From NCBI GenBank assembly GCA_946902875.1, contig OX336345.1, positions 10,075,395 through 10,139,394 on the forward strand: 64,000 nucleotides of DNA, given 5' to 3'. This DNA comes from Nematopogon swammerdamellus. Its lineage: Eukaryota > Arthropoda > Insecta > Lepidoptera > Adelidae. This document shows positions 13,101 through 22,307 of this stretch, piece by piece. Each line of letters opens with the position of its first letter. Within the stretch, counting starts at the first letter, position 1. A model generated the notes under the pieces. The model saw only the letters and a program-made list of their open reading frames with translations, had not been told where the DNA came from and made no database searches. The translations under genes and the position numbers were made by a program.

Positions 13101-16100
13101 GAGTCCCCACACATGAAAATCTAGCAGCCGTACATACGTCATAGTATGTTGCTCATACATCGCCAAACACAGCAGCAACTACATAAGTTCCAGTTTGAGT
13201 CTCGGTAACCGGCATTTTGAATTTGCGAAACATGACATGTGCTCTCTCGCGAAACCATTCCAACACACTGACGAAAAACAAAGAAAGCGCCCCGCCGCCG
13301 CGCGCGGTGTGAGTGGGGGTGGGGGGGGGGAACAACTCGAAGGAAAGCAATGCTTAATGCCGACAAATAAAGTCACAAGGTCACTAGGCCTTTTGTCAGT
13401 GTGCCGCCGCCGCCGCCGCGCCGCACTAAAACTAGAGACATCAGACGTCGCGCTAGGTAGGCACCTACCTACGTGTGCAGTGTGGTATCGTGTTTTGCAA
13501 GGGTATAGCATTATTGGTTTTTACAGCTATTTCATTGTATTTTTTTGTTAGATGTTAGGAGAAAAAATTCTCCTATAAACACATATTTTTTTTTTACGTA
13601 AAGTGTTTATTTGAGTGCGTATGTAACCCTCCCGAAACATTTGACATGAATAACGAAGCACCTAATTCGAGTATATTGAATACAATAGTATTTATTAACA
13701 GTGAGCATTTTTCAAATTCATATTGTCTGCAAATAAACATTATGTTTTCAGACCACTCTTCCTGAATGTGATGTGTTTAAGTTTCATTAATGTTGCCATC
13801 TGAAGTAATCCTTTATGCTTTGTTTTTGTTGTGTTTTGTTTGTGGAACTTGTCAAGTATCTGGGTGGGTATGTGTTAGGATTATTGATTTTATGTGTTTT
13901 TTGTTTTCTTTGTGAAAATTTAGGAATTAATTGCTGCTTTGTTAAACAAAGTTGTTTGGGCTGTAGGGGCTGGGATAAATTGCTTCTTAGTAAGATTTTT
14001 TTTTGTATGGAGTTTGGCTTAAAACCATCGCCTCCATGTAGCTCGTTGGCTATATGGAGTCACATGCTGTGCCACATCCTTTTCCTGTCATGGGTGTCGG
14101 GGGTACTATACCTACATATTCTTATATTCCAAAGATGTATTATGTATCACAATGTATTACTGTACTCCTGACTGTGAATTAAACTCTTTTTTACTTACTT
14201 AAGAACCACCTCATCCTATCTCTTCACAGAACACATTTAAGTATAAGCTCTCTACAAAAAATTAATTAGGGTGTTAAAGTAGTAAACACTTTATAAAAGA
14301 TAATTTATAAATTAATAACACATGGTGGTATAAAATGTTACCTATCATGCTGGTTTTACACAATATTTTATTCACACAAGTTAAAGCTTACAAAAGCAAG
14401 CTTGCAATAAATTTATGAAGGAAAGTTACAACTATAAAGTCCGTAAAATGTCGCTTGATTCAAACATGTGGGCGTGGTTCCTGGAGGGAGATTTGGGTGG
14501 CCAAAGTACCTAATAAAAAAATCGCTCTTCACTAACATTTGGGTGTGTCCAGTGGCCCTCTGGGACATGAGTGGTTCTGTACCGCAGAAGGCCTTCCGGC
14601 CTGGAGAAGAATTGGAGGGGAGTATGTCCAGCAGTGAACGCATAAACACTGACTGAATGACTGAAATGCATCTGTCATCAAGTGTAAACTATTGAGTTTT
14701 CAGTTGAACGCATGAATATTCTCAATCAGCCTCGGTCAAAAACCATGTCCAAAATGTTACAATATTAAAAATAAGATTTAAGCTGAAAATATTCCACCTT
14801 TAACGGAAAAGAAAAGTGAAAAGCATGCAATCTGACAGCCATACAAACAGATACCACATTGACACAATTAGGGTTCTCGGTTTCACCTATAGAACTCTAA
14901 AACAGGTATTTCCTACATTTTGCACTTCCACATTTGCACTCATACAGTGTTCTTATTTTATCGATGTCTCTCTTTTTGGACGGAGACTGCATGGAGGCGT
15001 TTGGCGCTGTGGTCATTTCCGGAGCGACATCTTCTTTCAGCAAGCAGCTGGAAACACTGCCATTGACAATAGTGCCATTAAAGACTCTGACAGGTTCGTC
15101 GGTATCGAGCTTGACGGGGGAGGAGTCCCCTTCGTTAGCTTTCTGGAGATAGTCGAAGCAGACCTCCTCGCCCGCTTCGATGTCACGGGTCGCAAACAGA
15201 GCCAGCAGAGGTAGGTTGGGGTCGAGGCAGTCAGCCCACACCGCCCACACAGCCAGGTTGGGGTCGCACGAGTGATTGATGAAGTGAGCTACGTTGCCGA
15301 AGTAAGCAGCGTCTACCGTGTAGGGGTTTTCCACCGAGTTGAAGTCGAGGTCGAACAGGTAAGTAAGACCGTTGGCGTCGTATTCCCGGCCACGCCTCTC
15401 CGCCTCCTCGAACGTAATCACCTCGCCGACGTACTGACAGACGAACTGACCCTGAAAGATTTTTTGTTCCGAGCGAACTCCCCAGCCGCAGCCATTCGCG
15501 GTGCGGAAGATGCAGAGACGCACGTTACGCCCACCCTGCACCACTCGGTTGTTGCACTCGGGAGGACACTTGCAGGCCTTGTTGCACTCGTATATGGGCG
15601 TGCCGGGCGGCACTCTCAGTCTCTTCTTCACGGTGTATGCAAACAGGCCGGCCTGATTGCCGCAGCAGGATTTGGAGCGGCAGTTGCACGCATCACACTC
15701 GCAGCCGATGGGCGGGTCCGCCGGAATGCTGACGCCGGCGCCCGCTGTGTTCTGGTTGATGTAGATGAAGAGATCGGGCGGTCCGGTGAGGTCGACGTCG
15801 TTCTCCACGGTTAGTTTCTTGCTGACGTCTATGGAGTTCATTTCGTCCTCCCAGTCCTTGAGGGAGATGAGCTGTTGCGAGCGCCTGCGGGCGAGAGTGT
15901 ACAGCTGGAGCTTGTCGCGAGCCGCCTCCACCAACTCGGTCGCATGGCTCTCCTCCTTCTCGCTGAGGGTAAGCATCGCTAGCATGTTGAGCAGCAGCTT
16001 CTCCTTGAGGTGCGGAATGTTGAGTTCTTCCATCTCATCGAGCCTCGCAGTCAGTCGCTCATCTGTGAGTAGGTCGCCAAAGCTAATTTCTGTCTTCAAC

Positions 16101-19100
16101 TGGTTCAGTAGCTTAAGATTGGCGAGCTCCTGCTCGAGGACGAAGTCGGACATAATCTGAGGACAGTTGCCGAGGTTCTCGAGTGGCTCCCATGTGTTGT
16201 CGCTTTCGGGCCAACCTTTCCACTTGACGTGGAAGTACTGTACCCCCAGAGTGTAGGTCTGACCTCTTATTTTCTCGACTATGTACTCGTCCGCCTGCCC
16301 CCTGGATTTCTTTTCCTTACGCTGCAACTTGGCATACTTGTCGAAGGAGGGCGAGAGGCTGCACTTAGTCTTGAGGCCGTGCCTCCTGCTCTTCTCGAGG
16401 AAAGCGTTCTCCCGTTTTTCGTCAGCACGATCACCGAATATTCTCATGTGTGAATCGGTCAGCGGTTCTGCAACATACCATGTGTGCATATTAATATGAG
16501 GAATTTTTAAGAATTTACTTTTTGTTAGCCAAAAAAATTTATTTTCTTCTCTCAACACTAATATGTACACACGGTATGTTCTTCTCTATTTAAATTGTAT
16601 AATGGAATGCAGAGACATTTCACATCATATTTCTTATGCAAACTGACATAAACATTACGTATACATTATGCAGGAAGAAATTTTACCCAGTAATTCCTAG
16701 TCATTTGAAACAAAAAATCTACTTAAAATATTTCTGTACCGTGACTTTTCTTCACAACTGTACATTTGGGTATACATCTATAGGTCATATTTAAACAAAT
16801 ATAACGCTTCACAATCAGACATGAAATACTTGAATTTTAACGTCTCAACGTGAAGACACCAGACCACCCACTTTGTTGTTAGGTTCTGTTATTGTATATC
16901 AATATACACGGTGTTGCATTTGCCCCCGTAATATTTTTAACTGACATAAGGGGGTTATTCTATATGTTAAACTATACAACTTCTGTGAGGAAAAAAAAAT
17001 TTTGCTAACAAAAAAAAAATTTTTTTTTCATACAAATTTTAATTACCTATTCTCAAAATGTATGGAGAAAAAAAAAATTTTTCTTCAAATAAAAAAGTCG
17101 TAGAACAAAAGTTGTTCTATTTCACGTACAGAATCACCCCCTTTCGGGTTTAACGGTTGGGGTTGCAACACCGTGTATACTAGGTATATTTAGTCAGCCT
17201 TGGTAGCTCAGTGTTGCGGTCGGTCGACTGTCAGTCATGATTATAAACACTCCTGGGCGCGGTCAGTATGTGGATGGATGACCGCTCAACCGTTGGAGGC
17301 TGACTGTGGTTCGGAATCCACGTAAAACTGTAGGTCCCTTCAAAATTATTTAATTTGTCCGGCTTGGTACCGCCGCACCGAATGAATGGACGGTTGTAAT
17401 GGCTATGTAAATAGTTTGTGTTTTCCGTCCAGCTCAGTGTAGACGGCACGCCCGAAGAAAAGCACTGACACGGCACCTAGTTCACCAAGGTGTTATGGGC
17501 TGACATCACGGATGTAGTAGGTGATGTAGCCAGCCGTGTCAGTTTCCATAAAAAAAACTAAGTAAATAAAAGCGGAAGTTACCTAATTTAATGGTGATAT
17601 TGCGCTCGAGCTCATTCTTAAAGCGGACAGTCTGCACGCCGGAGATGGCCTTGACTACGGTGGACTTGCCGTGGGCTACGTGGCCGATGGTGCCGATGTT
17701 GATGGTGGCCTGCCGCGAGATCACCTCCGGCGACAGCGCCGACAGCTTCGTTACATCCTGCCGGCCACCGTTACATCATCCATATAGAACATGCTGCGTA
17801 CAACGACAGAGCCATCTCATTCTGGTGAGCACAGCTTCAAAGCTTTAACTTTGTAAGTTACACATGCACACAAATAATAAAAAAGGAAACAAACAAACTT
17901 ACATGGGCAGTCAATAACAATGAAATAAATTGGGTCATTTATTTGCTTTAAAAATGTGTGAAATCATAAAGTTTCATATTTACATACATACAAATTTAAC
18001 CATTCCACTACGAGCCACCGTCTCAAGGGGAAATGTCAATTTTAGGTTAGAAAAAATTCGGAAAAAATGTTGGGCGTGTTTTGTTTTTTCCTGGAGTTCA
18101 AAAAATCCATCTGTGCTTCTAAATAAGTAAATCTTCACATGCTTGACATAGATTAGAGCCAATGAAATTATCCACGAGGATAATTTCATTGGCTCTAAGT
18201 GCTAATAGAGTTTATTCATCTGACTTTACAAAATATTTCAGTTTTATGTGTTACGCGCGCACCAAATTTTTGCGCGGCGAAAGTGGCCCGGGAGTCTGAG
18301 GGGGTAAGCTTATTATAACCTGTGGGAGCCTACATGTTAAGCAATTTATATAATTTGGTTTGTTTGAAAATATGTGACAATCATTTTTATATTTTTATTT
18401 TTTCCACTTTACATATAAATAAATATAGAAAAAGAAGTATGCACACAGCATCAACATTTAAATTGCCCTTAGAATGAACGTTACGAGGCCTTGCCAAGTC
18501 AGCGGCCGAGCGACACCAGCTTACGTATACATTATTGTACTGTGGCAGTGTAAGTGAGATAGTAAGCAGGGCTGGGGTTTACAATACCTGATCCTTTATT
18601 TCAACTAACTGGTACAATAGGTCTGTAGTGTAGGCTTTTGCGATTCTGGTGATGTAATTTTTTTTCTGTGGAAATGCGTAGTTTCGGAGAAAAAAAATTT
18701 GGAAAAAAATATTTTTCATACAAAATTAATTTTCGGATTTTTTTATTTATTTTTTAAATGCATCAAAACATTTATTTTCAATAGGAATTTATGCAAAAAC
18801 GACATGCGCCGCCTCAACATTAGGTTAGGGTTTATTTATAGAATATGCGTCGTAGCGACGCATATTCTATGAATTAACCCTGGTTATTTTTTTTTTAAAC
18901 CACCAAAACATTCACCCATACCACTTCCTTTGTTTTTACATACATATATATTCTAAACCAATGTTTTGGTGACTTAAAAAAAAAAACAAAAAATTATTAT
19001 TTTGTATGAAATATTTCGTGAAATTTTCTTTTTGGCCCCAATTTTGATTTCCGCAGGCTAAGTCTTTTCTAATAGCAGTATTTTGTGATCCTTTATGCTC

Positions 19101-19511
19101 CTGTATTTTGTATTTTTTTTTAAGAGGATCAGGTGTTGGAAACCCGCCCCGTAAGCAGTATAACCTACCTAAATAGATGATAAACTATATATATACATTT
19201 CTTAGTCATGATATTTTATTATAAAGATTTTTTAAAAAGCATCAGAAATGACCACCACAAAGTGAAATTTCAAGTATTGCATCAGGTGTCAGTTACACTA
19301 AAATTCATAAGGTTAGGTTTCTATAAAAAATGAACAAAATTAACACGACTAACTGGAACTGGAAATAAGAGGTAAGCAACAGTAAAATAGGTAATCGTTT
19401 TACCATCATTAGCTCGTGGTAATTGCGAGTACTTACGAGCTTAGAGAGATCTTGCGCATGCAAATTAGGTTGCGGCTGCGAAGCGGCGGCGCGTCCTTCC
19501 ACTGAAGCCAT
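4148..19511 (-). CDS. eIF2gamma: Translation initiation factor eIF2 gamma subunit
   Basis: The GTP-binding subunit of eIF2, which delivers initiator Met-tRNA to the 40S ribosome. Nine coding exons join in phase: 19437-19511, 17583-17757, 8306-8542, 7063-7280, 6339-6524, 5648-5830, 5196-5333, 4825-4973 and 4148-4205. They total 1419 nt, giving 472 aa, the same length as I recall for the human protein. GTPase motifs are complete: G1 GHVAHGKST (50-58), G3 DCPGH (136-140), G4 NKID (192-195) and G5 SAQ (227-229). Four cysteines at 93, 98, 117 and 122 form a zinc-ribbon-like insert. Domains II and III follow from about 236; the C-terminus runs [23 protein letters not shown]. The first ATG sits in a good context (TCAAAATGG). 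Exons 1-2 are shared with Su(var)3-9, whose own exon is nested in intron 2. Confidence 0.96.
4276..4338. repeat. Pair of GC palindromic motifs in last eIF2gamma intron
   Basis: GGGCCCGCGCGGGTCCCGA (about 4276) and GGGCCTGCGCGGGCCCCGA (about 4322) are two imperfect palindromes 46 bp apart in otherwise AT-rich intron. The function is unknown; they look like parts of a dispersed repeat. Confidence 0.5.
6847..7062 (-). mobile_element. SINE 3' module abutting eIF2gamma exon 4
   Basis: Read on the minus strand, this is the 3' half of the SINE family that is complete at 17196-17558. It runs from TTTTCCATCCAGTTCAGTG through TAGCCGGCACGACC, ATGTCAGCCCATAACACC (given here in plus orientation) and a poly(A) tail at 6847-6862. 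Homology reaches to within a few bases of the exon 4 donor at 7062/7061, and the donor sequence GTTCGT resembles the SINE sequence TTCGTGTTTTCC. Confidence 0.8.
7770..7835. repeat. Terminal block of a dispersed repeat (CTCGGTGCGCGAGTCC)
   Basis: The block CTCGGTGCGCGAGTCCGACT followed by CGCACTTGGC occurs in related form near 11030, 19880-19905, 28295-28325 and 40805. It is the boundary motif of one or more AT-rich dispersed repeats in this genome. Nothing coding is seen in the rest of the intron at 7281-8305. Confidence 0.5.
8953..9390. repeat. Dispersed repeat family B, most complete copy
   Basis: Begins AGGGTTCCGCACCTCAAAAG and ends near ACGGAGCCCTCTCC...CTCGCACTTG, so AGGGTTCCG and CGGAGCCCT face each other at the two ends. 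Internal blocks (TTTAAATTTGGTACATA, ATCACGGAC, ATAGCGTAAAT) are shared with 61912-62260; right-hand blocks are shared with 3230-3515. No open frame of note. It lies in eIF2gamma intron 2. Confidence 0.65.
10340..10464 (+). mobile_element. SINE 3' module without tRNA head
   Basis: Starts at GTAGTTCAGTGTAGCCGGCA and runs through GGGAAGCACTGACATGGC and GATGGGCTGATATCAC to CCATAAAAAAAA. The tRNA-related head seen at 17196-17558 is absent. Confidence 0.75.
10755..11497. mobile_element. Non-autonomous element with diverged ~60-bp terminal inverted repeats
   Basis: The left end runs TATAACCCGGTC, GCACCTGGCTCGATCGGC, GGGTTGCCAGATG. The right end is its inverse: CATCTGGCAACAC, GAGCCAGGTGCC, GACCGAGTTATA. 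The arms match over about 60 bp with small gaps. The interior is AT-rich and has no transposase frame. I could not define a target-site duplication, so the superfamily is unassigned. Confidence 0.6.
12165..12559. mobile_element. MITE with ~85-bp terminal inverted repeats and TA target duplication
   Basis: The left arm begins CACCGTGTCCCAAAACTCAA, with GTCAAGCGGGAACCAGGGAG downstream; the right arm ends with the inverse, finishing GTTGAGTTTTGGGACACTCTG. The arms match over about 85 bp with few differences. TA flanks both ends (12163-12164, 12560-12561). Length is 395 bp with no transposase. TA duplication and GTGTCCC ends point to the Tc1/mariner group, as an inference. It lies in eIF2gamma intron 2. 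Confidence 0.8.
12564..13663. mobile_element. 1.1-kb element with ~65-bp terminal inverted repeats
   Basis: The left end AGGTGCTTCGTTATTCATGT (12564) is mirrored by ACATGAATAACGAAGCACCT ending at 13663. The match continues inwards through CTTCGGGAGGG/CCCTCCCGAAAC to about 65 bp. The interior holds a GT-rich microsatellite (about 12795-12850) and a GC-rich block with a poly-G run (13290-13430). Open frames in that block lack recognisable domains. No clear target duplication is seen. It starts 3 bp after the MITE at 12165-12559. Confidence 0.65.
14367..14372 (-). terminator. Su(var)3-9: Candidate Su(var)3-9 polyadenylation signal
   Basis: AATAAA on the minus strand about 525 bp after the Su(var)3-9 stop codon. 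Its use would end the Su(var)3-9 transcript inside eIF2gamma intron 2, as the shared-exon model requires. Confidence 0.5.
14897..19511 (-). CDS. Su(var)3-9: Histone H3K9 methyltransferase Su(var)3-9
   Basis: Heterochromatin histone lysine methyltransferase (writes H3K9 di/trimethyl, read by HP1). Exons 19437-19511, 17583-17757 and 14897-16467 give 606 aa. The first 83 residues are encoded by the two eIF2gamma exons and include the GTPase P-loop. Exon 2 ends in phase 1 (TTA G) and the acceptor GTTGCAG before 16467 supplies AA, making LE/PLTDSH in frame. Domains: chromodomain about 144-192 (EYIVEKIRG...FHVKWKGW...NTWEPLENL), coiled/charged linker, cysteine-rich pre-SET 337-394 ([14 protein letters not shown]), SET 399-524 with the cofactor-site NHSCDPN and a FDY motif, and post-SET CxCx4C at 593-602 near the C-terminus. 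All catalytic landmarks are intact. The exon is nested in eIF2gamma intron 2. Confidence 0.95.
17196..17558 (+). mobile_element. Full-length tRNA-derived SINE
   Basis: A complete copy. The tRNA-like head has an A-box region (TTGGTAGCTCAGTGTTGCGG) and a B-box-like GGTTCGGAATCC at 17308-17319. Next come a middle (ACTGTAGGTCCC, CCGCACCGAATGAATG) and a 3' module (TTTTCCGTCCAGCTCAGTG, GGGCTGACATCACGGATG), ending in an A-run. The B box differs from consensus GGTTCGANTCC by an inserted base. It ends 24 bp from the donor side of shared exon 2 (17583). Confidence 0.85.
18153..18198. repeat. Perfect 21-bp hairpin with 4-nt loop
   Basis: TTAGAGCCAATGAAATTATC-C, loop ACGA, then the exact inverse. It lies in the first intron of eIF2gamma/Su(var)3-9. 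A fold-back MITE core or slippage product is more likely than a microRNA, because the arms are perfectly paired and the loop is only four bases. Confidence 0.85.
18640..19080. repeat. Large imperfect inverted duplication with palindromic centre
   Basis: The centre is ATAGAATATGCGTCG-TA-GCGACGCATATTCTAT near 18840-18871. Arms of roughly 200 bp resemble each other in inverse orientation (shared blocks such as TTTCATACAAAAT and ACCAAAACATT / AATG..TTTTGATG). A single arm of the same family is found at 34080-34205, so this is probably two head-to-head copies or one fold-back element. Confidence 0.65.
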
Positions 19512-19537
19512 TTTGAGACTCTCATAAACTTGATACA

Positions 19538-19543
19538 GACTGA
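19538..19543 (-). promoter_or_regulatory. Predicted start site (Inr TCAGTC) of eIF2gamma/Su(var)3-9
   Basis: Minus-strand TCAGTC matches the arthropod initiator. The A at 19541 would give a 30-nt 5' UTR before ATG at 19511. No TATA box is apparent, as expected for a housekeeping promoter. Only about 85 bp separate this site from the hAT-like element at 19627. Confidence 0.5.
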
Positions 19544-19626
19544 CACGACACTTTCGCTGCAGATAACCTCACTTCAACTACCACCGCATCGAAGAGACAA
19601 GACAAATGGAATGGCGGCACGGCCGC

Positions 19627-21287
19627 CAGTGTTGCCAACTCAAATTTTGAAATTCTCCTAGATTGACTTCGAAAATCTCCTAAAAATCTCCTAGAAAATT
19701 TTCATCCTCCTAAAAAATTCTCCTGTTCTTAAAATTATAAAAATGTCACCACATTTTTAGTGTTCCTTATCCTTATATTACTAAGCCTAGGCCATCTGTC
19801 CGTCCGTCTGTCTGTCTTACCTGAAGGGCTGTTTCCCCCCTGTTTCCTTCCCATCTTTTGCCCCCTGAAAACCGGTCATGTGCGAGTCGAACTCGCGCAC
19901 CGAGGGTTCTCTGTCAGTCAGTATCAGCGTGTAAGCGTCTACTGCTGGACATACGCCTTCAATTTTCCTCCAGTCTCTCGGCCTTCAGCGGTACGGACCA
20001 CTGCTTTCCGCCGTCATACTTCATGTCGGCGTCTCACCTGGCGGGTGGTCTTCCCACACTCCGTTTTCCTGTCCACGGCCGACAACGTAGTATATGGTTA
20101 CTCCAACGGTCGTCGTCCCTTCGGCTAACGTGCCCAGCCCACTGCCATTTTAGCTTATCCACCTGGTTTCCAATATCGATTACTTTGGTGCGTCGGCGGA
20201 TTGCCTCATTCATTACGCACCATTTCGCTTAGCTATACTCCCAGGCCAGCACTGCATGGCTAGTTCCATCGCTCGCTGGGCAACTTTGGAAAACAACTAT
20301 AGTCAGAGCTCACGTTTCACACCCGTACGTCATAACCGGTAGGACGGACTGATCATAATATATACAGGTCAGACCTAGGGGTGAATTTTAAATTTCCGAG
20401 GCAGCCATACTCAGTTGAATTCGTCCCTCGACCTCCTTAAGGAAACCTTGTCTACCAAGCAGTATTTAACCGAGATATACGTACCTACTCTTCCTTCAAT
20501 CTGTTTGATCACTTCTCCGCCAATAATGATTTGTCCTCCCGTCATATAATAACCACGATTGTCATTCTAACCACCACGTAATTCGTCCGTTTTAATTATT
20601 TATTTCTTTTCAGTTTTTAACCACACCAAGTTTGACACCTTGTACGTGTGTATTACCGTTTTTACGTTAGAGCAAAACCAAACAAAAACTTTTTTTAAAC
20701 ACGTTTCTTGTATAGGGAAGCCCTTAATTTTTATTATTATTTGATAGGATGTCCGCCAATAATAAATAACATATGATCTGTGAAAATCACAACCAGCTAC
20801 CTATTACGGTACAAAAGTTACAGCCGTTAAAGTAGTGCGGACTGACGGACAGACTGTCGACGTAGGCTTAATATAATAATACTACTGATTACTAATACAA
20901 AGAATACATTCGGTTTGGCTCGCACGGTAGTCGGCTGGTTGGTCGATCAATGCACGCACACACTCACAGAGTGTCACATTATCCTATCTAAAGAGCAAGA
21001 AGGGGAACCTTGCCCTTATCAAAAGACAAATCCTATCGTATATTGTGTGACTTGAGAAGATGGTTGGTTGATTCACAGACAGTTCATTCATTGTGTGGTC
21101 ACCGTACATACCGACATATTTGTTTGTTACTAGTAAATATAATTATGTTTCTCACTCCTAAATCTTCTCCTGTAGTGATTTTCTTTCTCCTAAATTTTCT
21201 CCTACTCTCCTGACAGGCAAAAACTTCTCCTAACACCACTGAAATTCTCCTGAATCTAGGAGAAAATCTCCTAACATGGCAACACTG
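19627..21287. mobile_element. hAT-like non-autonomous element 1 (8-bp TSD)
   Basis: 1661 bp, ends CAGTGTTGCCA...TGGCAACACTG. It is flanked by a perfect 8-bp duplication ACGGCCGC (19619-19626 and 21288-21295). The 8-bp duplication and CAGTG ends fit the hAT superfamily. There is no transposase; inside are the repeated motif TTCTCCTA, a piece of dispersed repeat family C and a captured LINE 3' fragment on the minus strand. It is homologous along its length to the element at 21306-29758. Confidence 0.85.
19890..20345 (-). pseudogene. Captured LINE reverse-transcriptase C-terminal fragment (element 1)
   Basis: Minus-strand translation gives the typical C-terminal end of an insect LINE polymerase: TYG.ET-like, EAIRRRTKVIDI, KLKWQWAGHVSRRDDDRW, and then the AYVQQ.TLTR terminus. 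Stops and frame changes make it non-functional. Plus-strand ORFs at 19760-20232 are shadows of it. Confidence 0.7.
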
Positions 21288-21348
21288 ACGGCCGCCCGTC
21301 TGCGCCAGTGTTGCCAACTCAAATTTTAAAATTCTCCTAGATTGACTT

Positions 21349-21763
21349 TGTTCAGTTTTCGTATGTGTAGCCTTAAACTTATCCAGTGTACCCTGTGGGT
21401 AGAATGAAAATAATCTCCACAGGTTAATTTAAAATATTTGTAATTTTCACTTTTTCGCACAATCATTGTGAGCTACCTTCATTCTCGCTCTTCTCGTTAC
21501 AACACCATGAGTGCACAAACTTCTCGATTTTTCTAAAAGATAAAATTTGTCCTACGCAAAGTTTTCTTCACGGGTGCCCTTTAGGTGTCTAGCCTGGCGA
21601 TCTCCACGGCGGGGCCCCTAACCGGCGGAAGGATACAGGTAACGGCGTCCTAGGGCGCCAGTAAGCACCTCCGACTCCACAGCAAGGTAGCCCTTTTTTT
21701 TGTTTGATTATTTCTACCAAATTCACATTTTTTCAATACAGTCCACTTTCTCATTTTCGCACA
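21349..21763 (+). repeat. BEL/Pao 5' LTR
   Basis: 415 bp, begins TGTTCAGTTTTCG and ends TTTTCGCACA. It matches the 3' LTR base for base as far as I could compare. Confidence 0.93.
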
Positions 21764-21769
21764 TTTCTT

Positions 21770-21787
21770 TGGCCCTTCGATCCGAAT
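21770..21787 (+). other. Candidate primer binding site of the BEL/Pao element
   Basis: TGGCCCTTCGATCCGAAT starts six bases after the 5' LTR. TGG at its start would pair with a tRNA CCA end, and TTCGATCC resembles the inverse of a T-loop (GGATCGAA). I do not name the tRNA. Confidence 0.55.
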
Positions 21788-21967
21788 TTAAATTGAAAAG
21801 TTACCTGTGGAGATTTTTTCGTGTTTCTCGTTTGCAATATAAATTTTTCTCGTTTCTCGTAAATATATATTTGCAATATATAGTACATTTTTCTCGTTTT
21901 TCGCAACTATATATTTGCAATATATTAAAGCACATTTTTCTCGTTTCTCGTAATTATATATTGGTAT

Positions 21968-22052
21968 AGTACTGTGTGGGGGCGGTACTTAATAAGAATA
22001 GCCCCACTGCATCTCTCCCCGTGCATGTCGTAAAAGGCGACTAAGGGATAAA
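21968..22052 (-). repeat. Dispersed repeat segment inside the BEL/Pao leader
   Basis: On the minus strand it matches the block found at 42370-42455 and 63290-63385 (TTAGTCGCCTTTTACGACAT, GCACGGGGAGAGATGCAGTG, GGGCTATTCTTATTAAGTAC, CCCACAC). The retrotransposon thus carries a piece of a genomic repeat in its untranslated leader. Confidence 0.75.
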
Positions 22053-22307
22053 TTGGTAATATATACTTTGTGGACAAATTCCAATCTGTTGTTGGTGCAT
22101 TATTTAAATAATATATATTTTTTTAAGTTTGTTGGTTTATTATTTTAATTACAAATAACAAATTATTTACATTAATTTTCTTTTCATTTGCACTAATTTT
22201 GTGTGCTGATTGGGTGCGGGTGTAAACAAAATAGCCTTTTTCTCTTGCATTGAGGCTGGACCTGGCATCCAAGCCATAAATTAAAAAAAAAAAAAAGTTA
22301 CTTTTGC

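Larger units (their letters stand above)
17583..19511 (-). other. Shared exons 1-2 of eIF2gamma and Su(var)3-9
   Basis: Exon 1 (19437-19511, 25 codons from ATG) and exon 2 (17583-17757, 175 nt) are common to both proteins. From the exon 2 donor (GTAACT at 17582), splicing to 8542 gives eIF2gamma and splicing to 16467 gives Su(var)3-9. Both acceptors fit the same phase-1 junction. The 1.68-kb first intron contains a hairpin (18153-18198) and a large inverted duplication (18640-19080). Confidence 0.9.

Noticed and set aside
14816..16499. Plus-strand frames opposite Su(var)3-9
   Set aside because: Shadows of the SET/chromodomain exon, which has clear family domains on the minus strand.
18153..18198. 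microRNA precursor
   Set aside because: The stem is perfectly paired with a 4-nt loop and too short for a typical precursor; a palindrome or MITE core is likelier.
19760..20232. Plus-strand frames of 122-124 codons in hAT-like element 1
   Set aside because: They are antisense to the captured LINE polymerase fragment and recur in the second element with disruptions.
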